From NCBI GenBank assembly GCA_963971425.1, contig OZ020517.1:188501-252500 (forward strand): a stretch of DNA of 64,000 nucleotides, in the 5' to 3' direction. The first letter of the stretch is position 1. The number at the start of each line of letters is the position of its first letter. Shown here piece by piece: positions 36,340 to 48,600 of the stretch. This DNA comes from Bryoerythrophyllum caledonicum. Taxonomy: Eukaryota; Streptophyta; Bryopsida; Pottiales; Pottiaceae. The position numbers were made by a program, and so were the translations under genes. The notes under the pieces are model-generated. The model had not been told where the DNA came from and ran no database searches. It worked only from the letters and a program-made list of their open reading frames with translations.

Positions 36340-36404
36340 GGACGAAGCTATTTTGCGTGCCTTGAGCCGTGAGCCATGAGCCGTGAGCCTTCGTTCGCGA
36401 GCCT
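36340..36404 (+). repeat. left terminal inverted repeat of the 22-kb element
   Basis: Matches the complement of 58283-58347. Best-conserved block is AAGCTNTTTTGC followed by TGCCTTGAGCCGTGAGCC. Contains one extra ATGAGCC/GTGAGCC heptamer relative to the other end. Confidence 0.75.
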
Positions 36405-38000
36405 AAAGCAATAAATTTGGACCCTTTTTGGAAAAGAATATCATTAAAGTGAAAGTGAAAGGAAACAAAAAGTTGTACAAAAAGTGAAAGTAAACAAAAA
36501 AAATTTAAAAAATGAAAGTTTTCCATAAAGTAACATTTCAATTGAAAGTCTTAACTATCATCTGAGGATAAGGGCCTATTATCGTGGAATTCCTTGTAAA
36601 GTATGGGTTGTAGTCCAAATAATGAATTGTCACAAAGATGATAGGTACCCTATGACCGTGTAGGGGTTACACTACATATTGTTATAGAAGACATATTGTA
36701 TATAGATTGAACTACATAAGACATAGTCTTACGTAGTATTAAAAACTAGGAAATTGATTACACACTTCATTAGAGCAGACGAAGAAGCCTTGAATTTAAA
36801 CATGCTTTTACTGAAATATGGTCTAGGTTTCTTAGAAGATGTAAAGCTTCGTTGACCCTATGCCTCTTCAGTAAGGGAGGTCCCATATATCATCACGTCA
36901 TGTGCACTAATTCAGCATGAATAGGGAGGTGTATAGGCATGTCGGATCTTTCTTCCTCTCCTTGAATCGTTTCATTGACCAATCAATGAAAGAATCTTTG
37001 TGTTTGGAAGGAACGCTACATGCAGTCCTCTTCTTGAAAAGAATTGTTCCCTCATATTCTCCCTTGGGCTCTACAACAACCACTACATTGTCTTGCCTCT
37101 CCGCATTACTCGCATCGGCCATACATGTCACAAGTGCTTCATCCGTACAACATTCATCATCCTCATCTTCCCTATCAACCTTGTCTAGCAATTGCTCTAT
37201 CAACCTCGTCTAGCAATTGCTCTAGCAACCTCGTCTAGCAATTGCTCTAGACATCTTCGAGGATGACAATCTCATCTCCACAAAAGTTAGCCATTTCTAC
37301 AGAACTAGTACGTATTGTTCCTCCAATACATTGTTGTAAACCAATACACTAGCAATAAAGGGAAGGGGATGCAATCCTTATAGGTAGGGAGTCTTTGAAT
37401 TTGGATAGACGTTCATTTTAGGTCATACCTATGTAGTAAAAATTGTCGGATCCTTACACCACAAGTAAGGAGGGCCAATAAAACCTTACTGATTACACCA
37501 CATAAACATAAAAAAGCCTTGCAGATTAGTTAGATATTAAAAAGGAACACGAATAAGACCAACAACTATCATAGGTAGTTAAAAATAAAGCGTTGGGGGT
37601 GGCAGACACTCCAACATAGAGTGATATTTTTTATCCACATCACGTCCCCCAGGTGCACCTTCCTTGTCGGGTTTTTTTTGACCTGGACAACACCGTGAGC
37701 GGCGGTGCTATTTTCATTAAAAGCAACTGAAGAAGGAAATAACTCAACACTATCTTTCTAAACCGTGAAATCCTAAACCATGTCCACGATTCCAAGGATT
37801 GAACTATCTCGAACACTACCACTAGCTACCTGCTATAATACAATAACATGGAAATATAAGAGGGCAAAGAAAAAAAATTAACCACGTGGAAACTCAATCT
37901 AGGTGAACAAAATAAGCATGTAAAGCGGTCTGATGGGGGCGTTGATAGGCTTAGGCTATTGAGGCCTGTGAGGGAGGAAAAGTGAAGACGCACAGTTTAA
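36405..38000. other. left flank of the giant element, one unexplained ORF
   Basis: Mostly AT-rich non-coding DNA. An ORF on the minus strand at 36907-37203 encodes a 98-aa acidic/basic peptide (DKVDREDEDDECCTDEALVT ... SFIDWSMKRFKERKKD) with no motif I recognise. It overlaps three direct repeats of about 25 bp (CAATTGCTCTAKCAACCTCG, 37170-37250). It could be an exon of an unrecognised gene or chance. Confidence in coding is low. Confidence 0.3.
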
Positions 38001-38946
38001 TCCCTAAGGTACCGTGACAGTTTCGCACCAAAACACTTCAGAATTGTTTAATTCTAATGCAATGATTCAAGAAGGGAAAAAAACCTTTCATTCATAGTTT
38101 TGACCAAAGGATCTCATATACGACTTAATAAGTAACATACTCACAGAATTTCATAAACTTTGAGCACACGAATTGAAAGATTATATTAATGTTTATAGAA
38201 AAAGAACTGGTTCATTTCCTTTCCAGCGTTCACTGGATTAGCAAACTTTGACTTCACTTGGTGTCAAATATTTTCACTACACTGTCAAGGTATAAATCCA
38301 TTACCATCGTGTTGAGCATGATGTTAGTTCCTTCTTCACAAAATTTTAGAGGTAGAGGAAAGGTGTGTAGCATATTCAAAACAACTATGGAAGGAGTGGA
38401 GGTTTGAAAATTGTCAATTTGTGTTCGCATTTTTTGTGAAAAAAATATGTTTTAGATTGATAATTCAAATGGTCAGTAAGAAGATTTCCACCACATTTGT
38501 TGTGCAATACAAAATTGTCTAAAACATGAAGATCTCTAAGTTTTATGTGGAAAAAAAGAAGTTTTTTTGGTACTTTGCTCGACAATGTGTGACAATGTGT
38601 TAAAATGTTTGACTTGGGTTAATATGCTATTTTTCACGAAAGACAATGAAATATTTTTTCATTATGAAGGAAAAAATATGTCTTGCTAGTATTGAAAATC
38701 TCACATTCAATAGAGTGTCCTAGCAAAAGTTTTTCGAGGTGCCCAAAGTGCTTGCTCGGCACATTCGAAATTTGAAACCCTAAAACTTTTTCATGAAATG
38801 TCGGATTTAGGATAAAAGTGATCTCCCACTAACATCTTAGTAATGTCCTACAATAAAACTTTCAAAGTAGAGTGTTGGAAATTGACATCAAAGAAACTTG
38901 ACCAAACTTTCAAAAAGTCTATTTTTGATACTTGGTCCTTTAGGGG
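38001..38946. mobile_element. TTAA-flanked element, 946 bp, nested in the giant element
   Basis: TTAA on both sides (37997-38000, 38947-38950). Ends are TCCCTAAGGTACC and GGTCCTTTAGGGG. Same subfamily as 9108-9972 by its ends and subterminal sequence. Non-coding. Confidence 0.65.
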
Positions 38947-38950
38947 TTAA

Positions 38951-39664
38951 ATTGGACTTGAAATTGTGACATTTTAGGCTATTGTTCTAGATGAACGCTC
39001 CATATATTCTATGGCATATTTTATTTGTGGAGGAATTTAGGAATGATTGGAGATGGATAAAGCTCAACTCAATATGATGAGATTTCAATATGCGTTACAC
39101 TTAAAGTAAGAACGGGTGGTAGTAGATATAAATTGTCATTCCATTTCCTTGCTGAAATTCTGTCATATTATTTGACTTACAATGAATTGCAATTCGTCGT
39201 TTGGCATAATATGTATTTCTTGACACCAATAGAATAGGTCATTATCTCCATTAGCCCTGAATTACTATGTGTTTTTCATGAGTTGTCACGGATTTTATTC
39301 TATAAACATATGTAAGGATAGAGATTTAAAATCGAAGTTGTATCGCCATATTCATTAAATTGAGACATTTGTGTAGTGAAAGGTCTCAATTTAATGAATA
39401 TGGCCATTTGTGTAGGTTGGAGTCCCAACTCTATTTTGACCAGGTTATGTCTTGTATTTACCATATTTAATTTACCAAAGATAGGGCTTTAATTGACAAC
39501 CCTACAACTTGTGCAACTCAACTACAACGACGACGACAACAATCAAGAAGAGCAAAGAACAAGGAAAAGAAGGGGTATTGAATGAGAGTATTTGCAAAGC
39601 AAACAAAAATTCTACATTAGTGGTATAATATTTGGCAAATATCTTGGATTGAAGAAATGTTAGT
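38951..39664. other. 3' flank of the methyltransferase-like gene
   Basis: AT-rich, no gene. A ~28-bp inverted repeat (CCATATTCATTAAATTGAGA and its complement) lies at about 39,345-39,405. Possible 3' UTR and polyadenylation region of the minus-strand gene. Confidence 0.35.
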
Positions 39665-42600
39665 TTAACATGACATGTCCTCAGAGCTTTCGTACGACGT
39701 AGAAATATAATGCAGCTCTACGTCAGCCTCATCGTCTATGAATTGAAGAACACGCCGATCAAAATAACGTTCTCTACTAATTGAACACGGGGATGATGCA
39801 GCTGCCTGCCTAAGGACCTCTTCTGCATGCCATGGAGCCATTATGTAGTCTCGAGTGGGGGAACAAACGTTGGCCATCATTCTGCAAATGCCACAACCAA
39901 AGTAAGGAACATGTGAGAAGGTGCCATTAGAGGCCATATTATTCTACACGTAGGGCTACAAATTCGTACATAGTAAGGTAGAGACTTTCAGAGGATTTCC
40001 AAATTAAAGATGGAAATTGATTGGAAGACAGAAGGTGCTTACGTACTGAATCTATTGCGCTTAGCCACCGGCTGGATTTGGATCTCGTCGGCAAGGCGGG
40101 GGCCAATGGAAGAAGACACAGTAGGCATTGGAATATTAGGCGTTACTGCACGAAGAGGCTTCAACAAGGCCTCAAAGACATCATTGTCTTGCTCGAGAGC
40201 CACAATGTGGCGCCCAATGTCCTTGCATGCGTGAATAGAATTTCCTGACAAAAGTGAAGTGTAGAGAATTGTTATTGTTAAATTGTGGATGCAAATTTAA
40301 TGGATGAAAGTATACCAAAAGTATTACCTGTGGACGCAAACGCATCAAGGACAAGTGAGCCTGGCTTAGTAAGAGCAACAATGAGCATTCGCAGAATGAT
40401 GGTATCCTTCTCGCGGGGACCCCTCCATGGGACGTTCCCATTCATAGATTGTGACTCCATGGAGGTGTAGTTGAAAACAACATCAGAGTCGGAGACATCG
40501 ACGTTTTATGCCGACAAAGTCTCATCTGGAGCAATGGTGAAGTCATTCGGTTGAACTAGCTTGGGCACAAATAACTGAACCCTGAACCGTCGGGACTGTC
40601 AAAAATGAATGATAAAAGTGAAAAGACTGTATAGAAGTTGAGATGAATGTGTAGGAACTAAAAATTGATGAGAATGATGATAGTGTATTATCTTTACTTT
40701 TGGATCCACACTTGAATAAAACGGAAGCTCGTTTATACCCCACCACTCCCGCAACATGTAGAAACCGTACGCATGGGCGTAGCTCAGAATATCGGTTCGG
40801 ACCTTGGGACATTCAGGTGCAAAGGCCAAAATACTACCCTGACGGTGAAGAAATTCATGCCCAAACTCAAAAATAGACTCAACATCCTTTTTGTTGTAGT
40901 TGTTCCACGTAGGAACGACAGCAGGCTCTAAGGAGATTGAAGGTACCGGCATCCCATCAGGGAAGTCTCCAATGATGAGATTGAAGCCACCGTGCGGGCA
41001 AGCCTCCGAACGTTTTGGGATAGTGGTCGAAGCTTGGATCTGCAAGTACGTAGGAATCGAGGGTTAAACCATGCATGCAAACAAAAGAACGACTATTAAA
41101 CACTGGTAGTCTTACCTCCATGCAGAACTTGTTCATGTTGGCAAGAACCGGGTGCACTTGCGGTAGAACATCCATTATCTTTGTGAGGCTTGTGTTTTCA
41201 ATAAGCGTTGAGGACACCAAGTCCATGCCAGGCTGTTCGGTGGATTTTCCAGTGGCCCTCTTCCTCTTCAATCTTTTGAAACCTATGGATAAGGGATTAG
41301 ACAAGTCCATAAGCTGAACATGAGTAGCGGGGGAGATAGAGAGATGTTGCTGAGTCTCGGAGGGTGCCGCAAAGAAGGATGTCTCTTGAACACCATGATC
41401 TTCATCGCCATCGAAGGGCAAATCAGCATGCAGTTGTTGCCGTCTTGGTGCTGCGTCTCTTGCTGCGAGCTGTGCTTCCAAGGCTGCCGCTTTGCGTGAT
41501 GCCGTTGCCTCCGCCGCATTTGCTGCTTGTAGCTTTCGCGCCACCTCTTCTTCGGCCTCCTTCAACTTCCTCGCGACCTCTTCCTCAGTAGCTTTCTTCT
41601 CCTTTGCATCTTCCTCGGCTGCCTTTTTCCGTGCCCCTCTAGTCTTCTTCATGGGTTCTGTCACAACCGTGACCAACTCTATTCCTGCTAGAGCAGGCTG
41701 AATAGAATTCCGTAGTGGAATGTCAAATAGAGGTGGTCTATTCTTTGGACAATCTAAGTACCACCCACATTTCTTCCAATGCTCTCGATCCCAGTCCTTC
41801 ATAATCTTCTCAGTGAACATGCAGCTGTCACTAGTAGGATCCAAGTAGTTTGCGAAGAAAGGGGGGATTCTTGAAACTGCCTTCCTGGGAAGCAACACGT
41901 AATGGAAGTACCTGTATAAAGTTCGATTTACAGCCTCAGACAAAAACTTCTGCTCATCTGGAGTGTTGTTCTTAGAGACACCTTTGGTTGCCAACTCAGT
42001 GTTGAAAGCAATCTCCCAAAGGTGAATGCGCATATGCTCAACCCAGTCAACAACAGTTGGAATGGCCTCTTCATCAATCGGGTGATAGTTGACAGTCTCG
42101 TTCAGTTCGGCCAATGTTCCATGAAGAAGATCGCTTGTTTCAGAAGAGATCTGAAATCACACAGATTGCATAATTTTAATACACATGATAGTATCAAACA
42201 TGTGATAATAGGAAATGGTATCAAAATCAACACACCTGTGCCCACCAAGTAGCCCAAGTTAGCCAAAGGGGGAAGTCGTGGTCATTGAATTTGGTCTCAG
42301 GAAATCTCACAGCTTTTCGAACAGACGGCTTCATGTTCCACCGCTCAAGCCACTTAACCTTCATCGCTGCAGACATCGCGGATGTTGCCAAATAGAACAA
42401 CTTCTCTTGCGACATCTCCCGGTCATCTTCCCGCTTCTCGTAATGGATTTTAACCTGATTGAGAAAATCAGGCGTGTGCTTCGGGTCAGCCGGGGGCAGC
42501 TGCTTCTTCACCTCAGTGACATAGTCCTTCTTCACCTTCTTCACCTTTTCCAACACTTCGTGATGCAAATCCTTCCTGTTCCACTGAGCTATCTTCTCTG

Positions 42601-45600
42601 GATACTTCTCAATAAACATTCTGTTGGCATGCGCTGCTGCTTCACCAATCTCTTGCTGAAATGAGACACAAAAATCATTAGAAGACCATGTGTACGAGAC
42701 TAGAGAGCCTCTAAAAGATCCTCCAAAAGAAGGTACCGCCAACAGTACCACCCTCAAAGAGAGTTAGAGGGAGGAACCACTTGTCACTCTAATAGAGTCA
42801 CCGCTAGCGGCTCCCCTTTTCAGAATAACCAAAGGTACCTCGCAACCTCTAAAAAGGAATGTGCAGCCAGAGGCATTCACTCCACAGGATGCCTTGAGCA
42901 AGCCACTTGCACCTCATAAACGGTGTGATACTAGCAGCACTCCCCCTAGAGGCTGCCCCAAGGAAGCCATCAACACCTCAAGAAGAGGGTGCCGCTAGCG
43001 GCACTCTCTCTATGGGGTGCCTTGAGCAAGCCACTTGCACCTTCAACAGGGTGAGCCACTGGAATCACTCCCACAAGAGACTGCCTCAAGGAAGTCATCA
43101 ACATCCATTTAAGTGAGTGCCGCCAGCGGCACATACTTACTGAATACCTTAAAAAAGCCACTTGCACCTTCAAAAGGGTGAGCTGCTGGTAGAACTCCCT
43201 CTACAAGCTGTCCCAAATAAACCAACAACATCTAAAAAATAGGGTGCTGCCAGCGGCACTCTTTCTATGGGATGCCATGTGCAAGCCACTTGCCCTCCAA
43301 AAGAATGAGCTGCTAGCACTACTCGCAGTAGAGGCTGCCTCCAGAAAGCTATAAGCATTCTGTAAAGAGAGTGCCGTTAGCGGCACTCCCTTCAGGGGGT
43401 GTAGATGACATACAACTAACTCCACAAGGCCATTTCACGAAGAATGATCATACATTTGACTAATAATGATTGTCAAATAAATGAAATGTAGTCCTAAGAG
43501 ATGAATAGTACCTGATATAGTACTCCAACGAGTCCTTTGATAGTAAGCGTGTACCATGTTGGAGTTCTATCCCGTTTTGCAATCGCATCATCAATTTTAG
43601 CCTTTGTCACTAGGTTCTCAAAATAAGAGAGGGGTTGCCCAGCAATTCGTTGAATTCTATAAAGCTTGTGCACTAGATTTGATTTCACGTGGCACCTTTG
43701 GTTCCGCCTGCCAAAGGAGTGGATGGAGTTTTGAGACAAGGTTGACACATTTTACAATTTAATAAATTTGATGAAATCAGAACTTACCAATTGACCTGGT
43801 GGAGTGCAGTCACAAGCGGTCCTGTCGAACCTGTTGGAACATCCAAGATAATCGACTCCACTGCGTAATGCCAATCTATATCATCACCGTGGTCTCTGTT
43901 GATAATCTCCAGACAAGCTTGAGACGATGGTTCCCATCCCAAACATAGAACATCTTACCCGAGTACTTCATCAAGTCTTCATCTTCGAGCAACTGTGCCT
44001 CAAACTCTTCATTCTTCTTCTTCCACAATGGACTCCATCCAAGAATAATCTCCTTGCTTACATCAAGTGTCTTCCCATGATCATTTTGGAGTGCAACATA
44101 GAAAACGCCATGACCCTCCATGTACCCGGTGCTCACAAAGTGAGCCCCTAAAGAGCTGACGTCGTTTGAGAGAGGCGGCCTCACCGCCAATACTTCCTTC
44201 ATTCTACACAGAGGGATATCAATCTTGGACTTCTTTCGTGGCTTCATCGGTAACTTCTCTAGGACAAGACTTGTGTTCACTGATTCCTGCAATACAAGTG
44301 TATCCATCTCTCTCCCCAAATCCTCAGCTGACATTTCCTCCCGAAGATCATCATCGACATTCTCATCTTCAAAATTGTTCTCATTGTCTTCATCGTCATT
44401 GGAATGGACCCCTGCATCTAGAGATTGGTTAAACAAAAAGAATAGAATACAGAACCGCTTTTGATAATAAAGTTGCATTTGCTACCTGAATATTCACGAA
44501 TTGGAGGTTGCTCGTTGCCCACTTGGTCGAATTCGCGTTCCACGCCCTCAGGCTCCATATCTGCAACAAAGCATTTGAGTTAACATCAAAATTAAATGCC
44601 GACAATCTAACAAACAGTCACGAGTTTACATCACTGGTTTCCTGGTTTCACGAGTGACCATCACTGGTTTAACGAATAATCATCAGTGGTTGCATGAATA
44701 AACCAACTTGTTTCGCGAATTAACATTTTTGGTTTCACGAGTGAACCTCACTGGTTCCAATTAACATCATTGGTTTCACGAGAAACATCACTCGTTAATA
44801 AAATTCTCGCACAATAAGTCATCACTGTAGAAGTGCCGAAAGAACAAAAAGTCGCCACAGTTAAAGTACCGAATTCCACTTTGTTTGGTAGGACCCCTCT
44901 GAAGGAGGTGCCGCCAACGGCACTTGCTTCACAGGTGTCCTCGAACCATGCACCTGCCCGACCATCATACCGTTGCTCTTTTCGCTGCCGCCACTCGTAG
45001 CCACAATATTCGACATTCATCCTGGTTTCACAAGTGACGAAGCCACGAATCAGCTCGTATTCACGAACTAGACCGCCCACACTTGTGCCCGCCATTCCGA
45101 GTAGAGACTCAGATTGTTCTCTCTCCTCGTACAGGACTTGCTTTTGTGTGTATACAAACGTGCACTGTTCATTAAAAAAGGATAGGAACAGAAATAGTTG
45201 GTTCTTGGTCCTCTTAACAGCGACAGACCTAACATGACTGTTGCATGCATAAATGTACCACTTCATTGAACCAGACGTACATGTATGCAAACGAATGCAA
45301 ATACATGTATGCATACGAACTGACATGATTGTTGCATGCATACATGTACGTCTGGTTCATTTCGATTGCGTGCAAATTCGACTTCAATGAAGAGGTCCAC
45401 AAAATCTCTAACAAACTCTTTCTGTGAAAATCGTGTACATTTAGTAACAGATTCATGATTCATGCTTCAGTATTCGTGATTCATGATTCGTGATTCATGA
45501 TTTGTGATTCATGATTCATGATTCATGATTCATGATTCATGATTCATGATTCATGCTTCAGTATTCACATTCATGATTTAGTATTCGCAACAGTCATGTC

Positions 45601-48600
45601 AGTTTGTATACACAAACTGAACCAGTCGTACATATATTCGCAATCGAATTTAACCAGACGTACATGTATGCATACATGTACCTCTTCATTGAATGTGACG
45701 TACACAATCGAAACAAGTACCTATGATTCTGAACGTCATGAATTGAACAAGCTGAGCATTGAGTTCGGGCTTCAAAGTTGCAGAGGTTGCAACACCATTT
45801 AAAATGATAGGATTCATTCAGTAGCAACGTGGCCAAGAAAAATCAGCCAAGACTAATACGCGATTTGTTGGCCAAGAGTGACGTCCTCTGCGAGTCGCAA
45901 AAGGAGGCCTCGATCAGTGGATACACTTTACTGATTTGCTGATTTGGTAGGAGATGCCGCCATCGGCAGTTGCTTCACAGGTGTCCTCGAACCATTCACT
46001 TGCCCGGCCAACATACCTAGCTCGCAAATCCACTTCAACTTCTAGTAGTGAACAAATTCCAATTCTGCACCTACTCTGCTACGACTATATTTTCGATATA
46101 TCTACTATTCTACCATCGCTGTAGTACCTAGATTTTTGTCCAACTTCCTATCCACTTCTTATCCAACTTCTTGTGCACTTCCTCTCCAACTTCCTGTCCA
46201 CTTCCTGTCCACTTCCTGTCCACTTCCTGTCCACTTCCTGTCCACTTCATGTCCACTTCCTGTCCACTTCCTGTCCACTTCCTGTCCAACTTCCTGTCCA
46301 CTTCTTATCCAACTTCTTGTACACAAGCTAGATGTTGCAAAATCAATCATCTGATCTTACAACATGATCTTACTACTACTTCACGATAATCTACATTGTG
46401 TACATAGCTCAACTCATTGCAGTATCATGCAGTATAAGAAGTATCATGAATTATCATGAGAATCGAACATAAAGCATGAGCCATGAAGGCTCAATGCTGA
46501 GATCTGATATCCTATCGATGGTTGGAAATTAATATGACCAGCCAACAAATAGTTACAAAAGTTCAAGATGCACAACTTGAACTTCTTGTAGTAAGTTGTA
46601 ACTTGAACTTCAAGCTCACGAGTGCACTTCAACTTCTAGTAGTGAACTTGTAAGCGATTGACTCTTAAACTTTTGTAACCCACGTAACCTAATACATGAT
46701 GTATAGTCCACTCCAAACGTAAAAATGTAAAGTTTGGTTTTCTCACTCAGTTCATGAAATTCGTGTGCACCATGACTATTTGAAGATCAGGTTTCAAACT
46801 CTTGCTAGTATATCACGTCCTCCTAAAATTCAGGCATTCGTTCACGTTGACTCTAAAGGATTTCTTTCCTAAACTTGTAACTGCTGAACTTGTCCAGTTC
46901 TAGGTGTAAAATTTACGTTCTCGTTGATTGTACACCAATTCACATTATCCTTAAAAGATAGCTAGAACATTTTGTTGTACTAAAGTCATGCTAGAACATC
47001 TCGTTAATATATAGTTCTCTTAAGAGTGCTTTTCTAAACGTTCATGACTTCCCATCTCATCGTCCATTCCCATCCTAAGCATGTGAATGCAACTCTACCT
47101 ATCGATGATGTAATACACAACAAAACGTGTTAAAGAAACCATCGCGTGACATTGCACCATACTTGTAGAGGTCTCGATCTCTTGACACAGCACAATCCGT
47201 CGTCACTGTTGAAATGACGATTACAAGCTTGTTTGGTAGGACCCTTGTGGGAAACTGTCCCCACATACTTCCGGAACTTAATACAATCCCGGAAGAAAAT
47301 AAGGAAAAAAAATTAGAAAAATTAGTTAGTTAGTTGACTAAAAGAGCATAAGTAGTTCATGAAATGGAATAAGATTTTAGTGCTGCGCCGGAATCCCTAA
47401 TGAAGATAGTTACGGCACCCTTCCCGGAAGTTGCAAAACCGGAGGGCGGTTACAGCCGGAACCAAAAATGCCATCATGACGCATAACTGTTTTCCGTACG
47501 AGCGCGTCAGATACAAAACGCGACTGGCAGCCCTGTGCACCAATCTTTTAGGGTTTCCAGCAGGCTCATTCTCTTTTCCCTTCTCGCATTCTCTTAGGGT
47601 TTTGAATCCGGTCTTGGTGAAGGACGGAAGAGCCAATTTAGGTTAGCAAGAGGGACTTGGTGAGGACAGTGCGTGCAGGTTCTCTTGACAATATTGCGAG
47701 GCGCAAGTTCACGGAGAGGTGGGCACGGATGGCGGGCAAGAAGGGCAAGGCTCCGGCTACCGAAACACTGGTGCTGCAGAAGGTAACTCCGGAGATTCCG
47801 AAGCCGGTCAAGACCTGTCGGGTTTTAGAGAGCTACCTCGAAATCATGGGTTGTGAAGGTCTTCTAGCGACACCGTGGGCCTACCAGAGCGACACAATGA
47901 TGACGGAGCTCCTGGGAGAGCCACCAAGCCAATACGCACAGAAGATTAGGGCGCATCCGGAGGTCTGGACCACGACGCTCTGGAGAGATACCTACGAGTT
48001 CCGGGCAGGAACAATCAAGGTGGCGGAACGGGACGACGCCATCCTGAAGGGCGAATTCCGCGCGAAGGCTAACCCTAAGGACGGGTATGTCCTCAGCGAT
48101 CTCACCGATCCGGATGCCAGGTTAGTAATGGCATTCGTCAATCCTATTTTCCACCCCGAGAAACCGAAACGGATAGTGGCCAAGCTAGCAACCCTAATCT
48201 TAGGCTCGATGAGAGGGAAGCTGTCTGTCGACTGGGCGGCCATCATCGACGAGCAGATTGACCGGATGGTGAAGAACCTGCCGAAAGCCCGGAAAACCCC
48301 ATCCCCACTCTCCACCTACCTGGCTCACATGTATGCCAAGCAGAAGATGTTGAGTCCGGACGAGCAGGCCGAGTACGACAGCTTGCTCACCATCCAGTCA
48401 TACGGAGGGATGGAAACAGATGAGGAACTGGATGAATCGACGGACTCTGATACGGAGAAGTCGTCATCCCCCCTTATACTTCGAAGACCGAACCGGAAGC
48501 GTAGTCGTTCGGTGCAGAGGACTCCGGAGACCCCGGGAGAATGCCGGCCGTTGTCAACAATCCCGGCGCAGAGCCCACCCATAGCACCACCAACCACAGC

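Noticed and set aside
42730-43400. CRISPR-like array
   Set aside because: Repeats are long, variable and continuous with no uniform spacers, in an intron of a eukaryotic transposon gene.
44748-45463. Minus-strand ORFs of 60-197 aa in intron 2
   Set aside because: They span satellite and inverted-repeat sequence (CATACATGTACGTC and related) and do not fit the exon phases of the flanking gene.
46136-46389. ORFs with Ser/Thr/Cys/Pro repeats
   Set aside because: Simple 12-bp CTTCCTGTCCAC repeat, open in several frames.
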